In this document: positions 6,226 to 12,469 of the stretch, in pieces
Layout of the letters: each line of letters begins with the position of its first letter
Numbering within the stretch: the stretch's first letter is position 1
Source of the DNA: Microcaldota archaeon
GTDB taxonomy: Archaea > Micrarchaeota > Micrarchaeia > Micrarchaeales > CABMGC01
Assembly: GCA_027328265.1 (NCBI GenBank)
Contig: DAHVVD010000028.1
Location: 1-12,469, forward strand
Direction: 5' to 3'
DNA: 12,469 nt
Made by a program: the position numbers and the translations under genes
Notes under the pieces: model-generated
Seen by the model: the letters and a program-made list of their open reading frames with translations, nothing else
What the model was told of the DNA's origin: nothing
Databases searched by the model: none

Positions 6226-7255
6226 GCAGCGACTTCTCTATCGCTGCGATGCCCTTGAAGGCGCTGAGCTGGCCGCCGGCCTCGTCTTCGGAGTTGAAGA
6301 TCTCTATTTTTACACCGGATTTGTCAGCTTCCTCTAGCACAGCCTTAACTTCGTCACGGTTCAGCATTGAGTCGTTTACGAGTATGATGCCTACGCTGTA
6401 CTCCTTTATTGCAGCCATGACATTCTCTATGCCGTGGATCGCGCCTCTTGTCCTCAGTCCCCTGAAGAAGATGTCAAGGTACTCGAACTCTCTCTTCACA
6501 TGCTCGCTCTCGAGGAGCTTGGAGACAGCCTCACTCTTCATGACCTCCCTTATGCCTGACCTCTCTGCGTCATTGGCAGGTACGTAGACCAGTTTCTTTG
6601 GGACAGCTATGGAATTCGTCTCTATGTACTTCTTTATATCGTCCTTGGTGAAGCCGGGGCCTGCTAATATGACTATGTCGACGCTCATCCTCTTTGCAGT
6701 CTCGATGACTTCGTTGAAATACACTATCTTCTGCTTCTCAAAGTCCTTCTCCTTCATCTTCTTGCTCAGGTGGCTGTAGAGCTCACCTGTGAGCTCTATC
6801 CCGTACCCTTTCACGTATGCGATGGTGGCCTTCTCGTCATCGAGTGCTATGATGCCAAGCCGAGGCCTTCTCGACTCGGCAACCGCCTGCCTGAGCCTCT
6901 TTATTATGAACCCGTTCCATCCTGCCTTCTCTATCTCGAGCTGGTCTCCGTCTCCCACGCTAAGGGTGTGGTAGCTGTTTATCTTGACGTACTCCTCCGG
7001 CCTTCCCTCCAGTATCTTGCCGACAAGCCTTAGCTTGCCAGCACCCTTGTCCAGTTCAGTCTTCTCCACCTCTAGCTTTACGAAGACCTCCTTCTGTTCG
7101 CCGGTGTCTGTCTCGCTTGCCTTGAACCTCCTGTAGCTGTGCGCAGAGACCTTGTCGTGCGAAGAGATTATCATGGCAAGTAGGTAGAGATCCTCGAACG
7201 ACTCCGGGATAAGCTTCACTGTGTTTGTTGACTCGTAGAACTTTACAGACCTCAT
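6218..7255 (-). CDS. pelA: mRNA surveillance protein pelota
   Basis: A 345-residue archaeal pelota, the usual family length. Domain 1 (about residues 1-130, Sm-like) contains the region for entering the ribosomal A-site. Domain 2 (about 135-255) has the central RF1-like fold with VDIVILAGPGFTKDDI (191-206). Domain 3 (about 260-345) ends with GGQLSAFKGIAAI (328-340). As expected for pelota, the GGQ peptide-release motif of RF1 is absent from domain 2. Pelota binds stalled ribosomes and, with ABCE1 (and aEF1A), splits them and starts no-go decay. The ATG at 7255 is chosen because the family begins MRxxx and a GGT/AGG-rich site precedes it. The 3' end overlaps the convergent pilin-like gene by 8 bases. 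Confidence 0.94.
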   Translation of the reverse strand: MRSVKFYESTNTVKLIPESFEDLYLLAMIISSHDKVSAHSYRRFKASETDTGEQKEVFVKLEVEKTELDKGAGKLRLVGKILEGRPEEYVKINSYHTLSVGDGDQLEIEKAGWNGFIIKRLRQAVAESRRPRLGIIALDDEKATIAYVKGYGIELTGELYSHLSKKMKEKDFEKQKIVYFNEVIETAKRMSVDIVILAGPGFTKDDIKKYIETNSIAVPKKLVYVPANDAERSGIREVMKSEAVSKLLESEHVKREFEYLDIFFRGLRTRGAIHGIENVMAAIKEYSVGIILVNDSMLNRDEVKAVLEEADKSGVKIEIFNSEDEAGGQLSAFKGIAAIEKSLLR

Positions 7256-7291
7256 TTCCTGCTACCTGAAGGATTCTTGTCGGTTAAGCTC

Positions 7292-7300
7292 TTATATATT
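7292..7300. promoter_or_regulatory. Shared TATA box between pelota and DedA
   Basis: TTATATATT sits in the 77-base divergent gap, about 33 bases before the DedA ATG at 7333 and about 37 bases before the pelota ATG at 7255. It reads as a TATA box on either strand, so a single element may drive both genes with leaders of 10-15 bases. Confidence 0.5.
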
Positions 7301-7332
7301 GGTAACGAAGTATCCCTGCTTTTGGTAAGTAA

Positions 7333-7941
7333 ATGTTCCTCGCTGTCGCCTCGATATTGGGCTCATTAGGCATCCATATTACAAATTTCATATACAGCTA
7401 CGGCTACCTTGCTATCTTTGTGCTGATGACCCTCGAGTACGCCTCGCTGCCGATACCAAGTGAGGTAGTTCTTCCGCTCTCTGGATTGCTAGTTGCGAAG
7501 GGCGTTTTCAACCCCATCGCGATTTTCTTCGTGACTTTCTTCGCTGCAATTGTAGGCATGGCAATAGACTATTACATAGCCTACTTCGTCGGCAAGGACA
7601 TCGTCTACAAGCACCTCGACAAATTCCATCTGAAAAAAGGGAGCGTTGAGGCTTTCGACTCATGGTTCGCTAGGAACGGCGCTTTTGCAGTCTTTATCGG
7701 AAGGCTAATACCAGAGGTTAGGGGCCTGGTAAGCCTTCCAGCTGGATTTGCAAAGATGCCATTGAAAAAATTCTTCGCATATTCGCTGGTTGGAGCGGTA
7801 ATATGGAACATTGCATTAATCTCATTTGGCTTTTATGCGCTTAACACCTCCAATATATACCTTCTGTTAGTCTCTGTCGCGCTCTTCGCCATAGTGATAT
7901 ATGGGTTGTACAGGGTTGCTGCAAAAACCAGGAAGAGGTAA
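7333..7941 (+). CDS. DedA-family membrane protein (VTT domain)
   Basis: A 202-residue integral membrane protein. Family landmarks: an acidic residue in the first segment (E35) followed by PIPSE (40-44), a glycine-rich membrane segment with D79, and the signature FARNGAFAVFIGRLIPEVR (112-130), whose Arg124 and Arg130 are typical. LPAG (135-138) and a conserved Trp (158) follow. Two re-entrant helices and about four membrane spans fit, with a short basic C-terminus. DedA proteins are linked to proton-dependent lipid-carrier recycling, such as flipping of polyprenyl phosphates, and to membrane homeostasis. In an archaeon the lipid would be dolichyl-type; this is inference. It shares a short divergent promoter region with pelota. 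Confidence 0.88.
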   Translation: MFLAVASILGSLGIHITNFIYSYGYLAIFVLMTLEYASLPIPSEVVLPLSGLLVAKGVFNPIAIFFVTFFAAIVGMAIDYYIAYFVGKDIVYKHLDKFHLKKGSVEAFDSWFARNGAFAVFIGRLIPEVRGLVSLPAGFAKMPLKKFFAYSLVGAVIWNIALISFGFYALNTSNIYLLLVSVALFAIVIYGLYRVAAKTRKR

Positions 7942-7969
7942 GAAGATAAGGTAGGGATTTTGTCTGGTG

Positions 7970-8980
7970 TTATCTGCCGGAGAACTTCAGGATAAGTCGG
8001 AGGTATGCCTCCTTTCCCATCTCCAGATCAGTCTTGCTGATTCTTTCCTTATCTGAATGCGCGTATTCATATTTTCCAGGCCCAAAAACCGCCACGTCCC
8101 TTATCCCTGAGACAATACTCCAAAAATACATTTCCGAGAAATAGGGCAGTATTATTCGGTTTGATGCCTTCTTGTCAAACACCGTCTGTTTTTTGCTGAC
8201 AACTGGTTCGAGGCTGTACTTTATGTCCATGTTCTTCCCTTTAAAGAGCCTGTTCATGGCTTTAATCGCCTCCGCATTTGGCACTGTTGTCCTGACTTCT
8301 ATTGAGGCTTGAGCAAAGTCAGCTACCATGTTTGCAGCCGTGCCGCCTGAGATCTTTCCAACATTTACAGTTGTTTTCCCCAGAAATCTATTTTCCGGAA
8401 GGCGTGCGCCTTGCAGCTTATGCAAGGAATTGATTAATTTATCTATGGCGGATATTCCGGCTTCTGGAGTGGCGCCTGATGCGGATTTTCCATAATATTT
8501 CAGCTCAAGGCCTATCAGGCCTTTCTGATTGACAGCCATCTTCAGGTTAGTAGGTTCGCCTACAACAATCATCTTTGGCTTAACTAACCCTATTGCCGCG
8601 CGGACTCCCAGAAACTCCCTTTCTTCATCTACATCGAACAGCAGACCAAAATCATCGGCCCCCTGACTTATGGCCTCTTCTGATGCAAAGACCATGGCTG
8701 CAATAATTCCTTTTGCATCACAAGCGCCTCTCCCGTAAAGATAGCCGTCGGATTCTTTTACCTCTGGACTTCCAGGCACTGTGTCCATGTGTGTTGTAAG
8801 CAGAAGCTTAGGCAAGCCTCTGGTTGCCAAAATGTTTAGCCTCTTGCCTACTTTCTGCCTTACCACTTTAAAGTTAGACTCAAGCCTTTTTATCAAGAAC
8901 TCTCCTATCTCTCTCTCCTGACCAGAAGGGGAGGGTATTAGCATCAGTTTTTTTGTAAATTTTACTATGTCCATAGCCAT
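7970..8980 (-). CDS. M20-family metallopeptidase/deacylase (ArgE/DapE-like)
   Basis: A 336-residue M20 enzyme, slightly shorter than the usual 370-400. Zinc and catalytic residues are in place: HMD (H64, D66), GRGACDAKG with D88, DEE with the catalytic base E119 and ligand E120, GEPT with E142, and H308 in the YAHSDKE segment. Relatives hydrolyse N-acyl bonds (acetylornithine, LysW-lysine, succinyl-DAP, dipeptides). The exact substrate is not readable. In the dimerisation (lid) domain, the usual GxxAHSxxPE sequence reads GKSASGATPE (164-173), so the His that completes the oxyanion hole is Ser168. The start at 8980 is preferred to 8974 because GAGG lies at a suitable distance. It is the third gene of a unit, 4 bases after the GNAT stop. 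Confidence 0.85.
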   Translation of the reverse strand: MAMDIVKFTKKLMLIPSPSGQEREIGEFLIKRLESNFKVVRQKVGKRLNILATRGLPKLLLTTHMDTVPGSPEVKESDGYLYGRGACDAKGIIAAMVFASEEAISQGADDFGLLFDVDEEREFLGVRAAIGLVKPKMIVVGEPTNLKMAVNQKGLIGLELKYYGKSASGATPEAGISAIDKLINSLHKLQGARLPENRFLGKTTVNVGKISGGTAANMVADFAQASIEVRTTVPNAEAIKAMNRLFKGKNMDIKYSLEPVVSKKQTVFDKKASNRIILPYFSEMYFWSIVSGIRDVAVFGPGKYEYAHSDKERISKTDLEMGKEAYLRLILKFSGR

Positions 8981-8984
8981 ATAC

Positions 8985-9746
8985 CTACGCCCTCAGGTTT
9001 TCTGCGAGTTCTTTCTTTAGGTAGACTCTGTTGGGAAACTTAGGATCGTATACGGCCCTTCCTGAATTGGTTACCGGCGCAAACCCAAGAGACGAAAACA
9101 GGTTCATTGATGCCTTGTTCCTTTCATCGGTCCTCAGGATAACATCGGAGAACCCAACTTCGTAGGAGGAGTCAAGGAATTCCTTGCCGAGTTGGGTTGC
9201 AATCCCCCTCTTCCTAAACTCTGGAGATACGGCTATCTCATCCATATATGCAGTGTTTTTGCCGACACCGTCGGAAAGAAAAGGGAACTTGGACAATGGC
9301 AGGGAATAGCCCCAAGTAAATCCTACAAGCGTGCCTTTCTCTTCCGCAATTAGGATTATCGGGCTAGGCTGAGACTCTGCGAACTGCAGGTCCTCTTTTA
9401 TGTCTAGGGCTGACCAGAACTCAACAAAATTTTGATTGGTTTTACTAATATAAGGACCTCCAATTGTTAGTGTAATTGCTGAAAGGTCAATGCCACAGCC
9501 TTTGCATCTTTTATCCTTTGTTGACGGTTCTTCATATCTGGATGTGATAGTATAACAGCTGTCCCACGTACTGGCTTCTCTTACCTCTTCTTTTCCGTAG
9601 TTGGTTCCGCACCTCATACACTTCATGAACTCGTTCCAAGGCTGTTCTGTGAAAGCTGATTTGTAGATCTTTGTAAGCTGTTCTAGGTCCCTAGGTTCAT
9701 ATGCCCTTATTTTTATTCCTTCGGCCCTTTTTGCATTCTCTTTCAT
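8985..9746 (-). CDS. GNAT acetyltransferase with Cys-rich insertion
   Basis: A 253-residue protein whose C-terminal half is a standard GNAT fold: YMDEIAVSPEFRKRGIATQLG (167-187) with the acetyl-CoA loop RKRGIA (178-183), then a late ASMNLFSSLGF motif (212-222). The N-terminal first strand and helix (12-35) are interrupted by a long insertion. It carries CMRC (43-46), C64 and CKGC (81-84), a zinc-ribbon or zinc-knuckle pattern. GNATs acetylate amines of small molecules, proteins or RNA; the insertion may bind the substrate or a nucleic acid. The ATG at 9746 follows the regulator's stop by 4 bases, and the M20 gene follows by 4 bases, so all three are probably co-transcribed. No promoter with ideal spacing is seen before this gene itself. 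Confidence 0.82.
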   Translation of the reverse strand: MKENAKRAEGIKIRAYEPRDLEQLTKIYKSAFTEQPWNEFMKCMRCGTNYGKEEVREASTWDSCYTITSRYEEPSTKDKRCKGCGIDLSAITLTIGGPYISKTNQNFVEFWSALDIKEDLQFAESQPSPIILIAEEKGTLVGFTWGYSLPLSKFPFLSDGVGKNTAYMDEIAVSPEFRKRGIATQLGKEFLDSSYEVGFSDVILRTDERNKASMNLFSSLGFAPVTNSGRAVYDPKFPNRVYLKKELAENLRA

Positions 9747-9750
9747 TTTA

Positions 9751-10061
9751 TCATGTTTTGAGTATATTAAGGATCAGTCTGCCTGTGTTTGTGAGTTTGA
9801 CTGGGGAACCGTTGAAATTTATGATCTTTAGGTTCTTAAGAATTGCCGCATTCAGTTTGAGGGTGGAGAGCGGTATCCCTTTCCTTCTAGAAAGAGAGTT
9901 GAGGAAAGGTGTTATGAAGTCAAAGCCCGTTACGCTGCTGAGAATCAGTATCTGGTTTTTATTTAATGCCCTGAGTACAACTAGCCTTAGCTCTTGTATC
10001 TCCCTGTCTGATAATAGCAGCCGCTTCCTGTTGAGGCGGCATGTTCGTGTTGGCTAGGCAT
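9751..10061 (-). pseudogene. Frameshifted winged-helix regulator
   Basis: An 89-codon open frame (from 10020 to the TGA at 9751-9753) encodes a winged-helix protein: LLLSDREIQELRLVVL, then IPLSTLKLNAAILKNLKIIN (49-68) as recognition helix, then PVKLTNTG (73-80) as wing. It has no ATG/GTG/TTG start of its own, since an upstream in-frame TAG at 10054-10056 limits it. In a second frame, an ATG at 10061 with TATA (10101-10110) and GTGAG ribosome site opens correctly but stops at 9987-9989. A single -1 shift between about 10053 and 9990 would join the two. It may be a recent pseudogene, a sequencing error, a frameshift product or a non-AUG start. The tight 4-base link to the GNAT gene supports a real operon leader gene. 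Confidence 0.6.
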
Positions 10062-10100
10062 CACTCTCACTTCGTATGAAAGATAGATTACTGGCACTAG

Positions 10101-10110
10101 ATATATATGT
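10101..10110 (-). promoter_or_regulatory. TATA box for the regulator-GNAT-M20 operon
   Basis: Read on the minus strand, ACATATATAT lies 40-49 bases before the ATG at 10061, implying a leader of about 15-20 bases that contains GTGAGAGTG directly before the ATG. It is the best promoter candidate for the three-gene unit. Confidence 0.5.
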
Positions 10111-10184
10111 ATTATGGGCAGGTTTAGATGCCCTTCGGTTTACCGTTACAGGTTTGGCGAAGAGACGCCGAAGTGGATTACTAG

Positions 10185-11480
10185 CTATCTTTCTATGGCA
10201 GCCGTCATGCAACGCGCTCCGCCGTATCCGCCTGTTATGTTTTTCAGGTCCACAGCGTAGAGGTCTATGCCGTAGTCGCGCATCTCCCTCTTGTGCGGGA
10301 AGCGCTGGCTGAAGCTTAGGAACTTTTGGTAGTCCTTCTTAGCCTGAGAGAGTAGTGCGCCGTACCGCTTCTTGTCAAGCTCGGCCTTGAAGCCCAGGTT
10401 GTCAAGAACGCTCTTCATTATTATGTTGCTCTTCACGGCTAGTATTTTGTGGTCCCTTATGCAGAGAAAGTTGGATGCATATGAGAGCTGTTCGAGGGTT
10501 GAGATGTTTATTACGCTGAAGCCCTTACTCTTTATGTAGTCGAGAAGGTTAGTGGCTTTCTTTTCCTTCCTGTACGACACCCCTTCCTTAATATAGACGT
10601 CAACTGCTGCTCGGCTGAGGAGCAGTTCGGAGCCTATCACTACGTCGCTTCCAGCGACATTGAAGTAGGTGTCGAGGTGCATATCAACCATCGGGTCGGG
10701 CTCGTTGCTAGGTATGAGCGGGTGTGTGGGCTGATGCACAACTCCAACCTCATGAAAAGATTGGCCGTATTTGAGCATCTGCTCCACTCCAGACCTGTTC
10801 GTACGGTCGCCTGTGCCAAGTAGCGCGAAATCCTTCATAGGTATGAAGTCGCCGCCCTCGAAAGTGCCAGGAGAGGAAGTTTCGTGTGAGATCTTCAGGC
10901 CCATCATCTTCCAGAGCAGCCTTGTGAGCTCGGGCTCATGCCTCCTCTGCGGCTTTGACATTCTCGAGAGGAATATGCCTTTGTCTGTGACAGCCTGCTG
11001 GTCCCTCATGAAATAGAGGTTCGCGAGCGGATCGCGCTCAGTTACATTGATATGTATCGCTGAAATGCCTTTGCTCTTCTTGAGTACCATACTTGGCATT
11101 AGGAGTATAATGTTGAGGAAGTAGTAAGGATCATAGGCGTCAACATTGCGCATCAGTTCCATTTTCGCGAGCCCTACGTTCTTCCTGTCACCTCTAAACA
11201 TTATATGGCTTAGCGCGGTATCCACCAATGCCTCCGTTGCCTTCCTGTCTTTCTCGGCGTAGTGGGCTATGGTTTCAAGGAGCCCGATGACTTTCACACC
11301 GAACTGGTCGCGAAGCGCTGATACAAGTTTTTCGTGCTCTGCGGTCGCTGCTGTCTGGTTGAATGCGCGCTCGTAGAGCGAGGCGCTCGGGTCGAGGAGG
11401 CCGAAGAACATCTCTATTCCAGGTTTGTGCACCACCGCCTTCCTCAGCGGCTCCCATTCGGCTGTTATACGGCCTTCCAT
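10185..11480 (-). CDS. arcA: Arginine deiminase
   Basis: A 431-residue enzyme that converts arginine to citrulline and ammonia. All catalytic landmarks are present: NLYFMRD with D160 (canonical NLYFTRD), FEGGD with E208, HLD with H268 and D270, and the nucleophile C424 in GGARCMTAAIER. The family is usually about 400-420 residues and cytoplasmic. It starts the arginine deiminase pathway, whose later enzymes (ornithine carbamoyltransferase, carbamate kinase) are not in this window. The reaction consumes acid and releases ammonia, so acid defence or energy supply are both plausible. The ATG at 11480 follows AGGA at a suitable distance. The phosphorylase gene ends 35 bases upstream on the same strand, so the two may be co-transcribed. 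Confidence 0.93.
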   Translation of the reverse strand: MEGRITAEWEPLRKAVVHKPGIEMFFGLLDPSASLYERAFNQTAATAEHEKLVSALRDQFGVKVIGLLETIAHYAEKDRKATEALVDTALSHIMFRGDRKNVGLAKMELMRNVDAYDPYYFLNIILLMPSMVLKKSKGISAIHINVTERDPLANLYFMRDQQAVTDKGIFLSRMSKPQRRHEPELTRLLWKMMGLKISHETSSPGTFEGGDFIPMKDFALLGTGDRTNRSGVEQMLKYGQSFHEVGVVHQPTHPLIPSNEPDPMVDMHLDTYFNVAGSDVVIGSELLLSRAAVDVYIKEGVSYRKEKKATNLLDYIKSKGFSVINISTLEQLSYASNFLCIRDHKILAVKSNIIMKSVLDNLGFKAELDKKRYGALLSQAKKDYQKFLSFSQRFPHKREMRDYGIDLYAVDLKNITGGYGGARCMTAAIER

Positions 11481-11515
11481 GAAAATCCTATCATGTTAAA
11501 TTGCAAATTGTGCTC

Positions 11516-12238
11516 TCATTTGGAAAGATATTCTATGGTCCTGTCGATAATTTTCCTGGTGTCCTTTAGCGATCTGTCCATCTCCTTCACTACTTCTTCG
11601 TGGGAGATCTTTTTCTGCATGCCGGCGGCCATGTTGGTTACTATTGCGACGCTGCCATAGGCTATGTCCAGTTCCTTGGCAAAGACTACTTCAGGCACTC
11701 CAGTCATTCCGGCCACATCACCACCCATCATGCGGTACATTCTTACCTCAGCTGGTGTCTCGTATCTGGGCCCTTCGGCGCATGCATATGTCCCATTTTT
11801 GTGGAAGCTCGCTCTGTTCGACCTTAATGAACTTATCAACGCTTGTCTCACCTTTCTAGAGTATGGTTCTGACATGTCGGTGTGGGAAAATTCCTTGCCT
11901 TCGAATATTGTTATGCGCCTGGTCTTCGTGAAATCAAGGAAATGGTCAATAACCACGTAATTTCCGACTTTCATCTTGGGATTCATTGACCCAACTGCAG
12001 ATGTTGCGATTATGTAATCGACGCCGAGCTCTTTTGCAGCAAGTGCGTTTGCCCTGTAGTTTATCAGGTGCGGCGGCACAGAGTGGCCTTTGCCGTGCCT
12101 CATCAAAAGATATACTTTGGCTTTCTTGTTTTGAAGAGGATAGACAGTAGCAAAGCCACAGCGCGTCTTCACTCTCATTTCCTTGCCTGCATCCTTCTTG
12201 TACAGGCCGTAAAGACCGCTGCCAAGTACCACAAGCAT
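11516..12238 (-). CDS. mtnP: S-methyl-5'-thioinosine/thioadenosine phosphorylase
   Basis: A phosphorylase of about 240 residues in the MTAP/PNP superfamily. Motifs (numbered from the ATG at 12238): GSGLYGL at the N-terminus, RHGKGHSVPPHLINYRAN (48-65), TSAVGSM (79-85), EGPRYETPAE (155-164) and GMTGVPEVVFAKEL (177-190). It cleaves 5'-methylthio-purine nucleosides with phosphate, salvaging methionine sulfur and purine. Where adenosine-specific MTAPs carry an Asp-x-Asp (TDYDCW-like), this protein has TNMAAG (202-207), the Asn-type site of 6-oxopurine enzymes. It therefore probably prefers methylthioinosine. The ATG at 12238 fits the family N-terminus; a GTG at 12268 is an alternative. The TATA at 12286-12293 favours the ATG. 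Confidence 0.9.
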   Translation of the reverse strand: MLVVLGSGLYGLYKKDAGKEMRVKTRCGFATVYPLQNKKAKVYLLMRHGKGHSVPPHLINYRANALAAKELGVDYIIATSAVGSMNPKMKVGNYVVIDHFLDFTKTRRITIFEGKEFSHTDMSEPYSRKVRQALISSLRSNRASFHKNGTYACAEGPRYETPAEVRMYRMMGGDVAGMTGVPEVVFAKELDIAYGSVAIVTNMAAGMQKKISHEEVVKEMDRSLKDTRKIIDRTIEYLSK

Positions 12239-12285
12239 TGATTTCTGTCTTTCCAAACTCTCACACACCTAATAATATGTCTCTC

Positions 12286-12293
12286 TATAAAAA
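12286..12293 (-). promoter_or_regulatory. TATA box for the phosphorylase-arginine deiminase pair
   Basis: TATAAAAA (plus strand) reads TTTTTATA on the minus strand and should place the start of transcription near 12263. That is just downstream of the GTG at 12268 and about 25 bases before the ATG at 12238, which supports the shorter reading of the phosphorylase. Confidence 0.45.
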
Positions 12294-12296
12294 GCT

Positions 12297-12469
12297 TCAG
12301 GCTGACATCTTTAGGACTTCGTTGAGGACGACATGCAGTTCCTTCATGTTGAAATGCCCCATGCCATGTTGTATCAGGACTTTTGCGTTTAGTTTTTCTT
12401 TCAGTATATCGCTGTACTTCAAGGATACATAGGGGTCGTTATCGGAAGCTACTGCGACGAACTTGCTGC
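12297..12469 (-). CDS. RBBP9/YdeN-like serine hydrolase (C-terminal part)
   Basis: The last 56 codons of a minus-strand gene that enters from the right edge and stops with TGA at 12297-12299. The readable part matches the end of the small alpha/beta-hydrolase group RBBP9/YdeN: SDNDPYV (8-14) contains the acidic member of the catalytic triad, and GMGHFN (35-40) contains the catalytic His. The nucleophilic Ser would lie outside the window. These enzymes have the alpha/beta-hydrolase fold and mostly unknown substrates. The frame is supported by these motifs, not by length alone. Confidence 0.7.
   Translation of the reverse strand, partial: SKFVAVASDNDPYVSLKYSDILKEKLNAKVLIQHGMGHFNMKELHVVLNEVLKMSA

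Noticed and set aside
9760..9960. Plus-strand frame containing CEFDWGTVEIYDL, reminiscent of an IS21-type transposase
   Set aside because: It is broken by a TAG after 26 codons, and the downstream residues do not continue the IS21 pattern. The same bases on the minus strand give a coherent winged-helix protein, so the resemblance is most likely chance.
9701..10057. A 118-codon plus-strand open frame opposite the regulator region
   Set aside because: Its product is a hydrophobic/Ser-rich string with no recognisable motif. It overlaps the start of the GNAT gene and is the reverse-strand shadow of the winged-helix frame, which has clear family-like motifs.
10117..10170. Short inverted repeats downstream of arginine deiminase (GGGCA/TGCCC and GGCG/CGCC)
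   Set aside because: Stems of only 4-5 bp with 6-8 base loops and no T-run following; not enough to call a terminator or operator.

Overview
The window looks archaeal. It carries pelota, a Dim1/RsmA-type rRNA dimethylase, an archaeal-style methylthio-purine-nucleoside phosphorylase and a short-leader class III (pilin-like) signal peptide. Many genes have an A/T-rich TATA box about 20-40 bases before the start codon, which implies leaderless or very short-leader transcripts. Genes are tightly packed, with several convergent 3' overlaps. The pilin-like N-terminus, the P3A proton-pump-like ATPase and the arginine deiminase would fit a small-genome acidophile of the Micrarchaeota/DPANN type. That placement is an inference from style, not proof.

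Layout. Positions 1-141: two tandem hairpins with the same architecture and compensatory base changes, perhaps the end of an IS200/IS605-like element lying to the left. Positions 142-678: a 48-residue Cys-containing protein on the minus strand, divergent from a PadR-type repressor, with one TATA region between two inverted 18-bp operator-like dyads. Positions 717-1250: a small P-loop kinase-like protein. Positions 1284-3677: a complete P-type ATPase of the P3A H+-ATPase type. Positions 3718-4371: an MBL-fold hydrolase. Positions 4359-5138: RsmA/Dim1. Positions 5194-6225: a secreted pilin-like glycoprotein candidate. Positions 6218-7255: pelota. Positions 7333-7941: a DedA membrane protein.

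Positions 7970-10061 form a minus-strand three-gene unit with 4-base gaps: a frameshifted winged-helix regulator, a GNAT acetyltransferase carrying a Cys-rich (zinc-ribbon-like) insertion, and an M20 metallohydrolase that lacks the usual lid-domain His. The regulator has no intact ATG-initiated frame, yet it fills what would otherwise be a 438-base gap. Positions 10185-12238: arginine deiminase preceded by a 5'-methylthioinosine/methylthioadenosine phosphorylase. Positions 12297-12469: the C-terminal end of an RBBP9/YdeN-like serine hydrolase that runs off the right edge.

How the parts relate. The housekeeping genes (rRNA modification, ribosome rescue, purine salvage) are interleaved with single envelope genes (ATPase, pilin-like, DedA). 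The two regions most worth attention are the PadR/small-Cys-protein divergon at the left and the regulator-acetyltransferase-deacylase operon. In the latter, one enzyme that attaches an acyl group is paired with one predicted to remove acyl groups.
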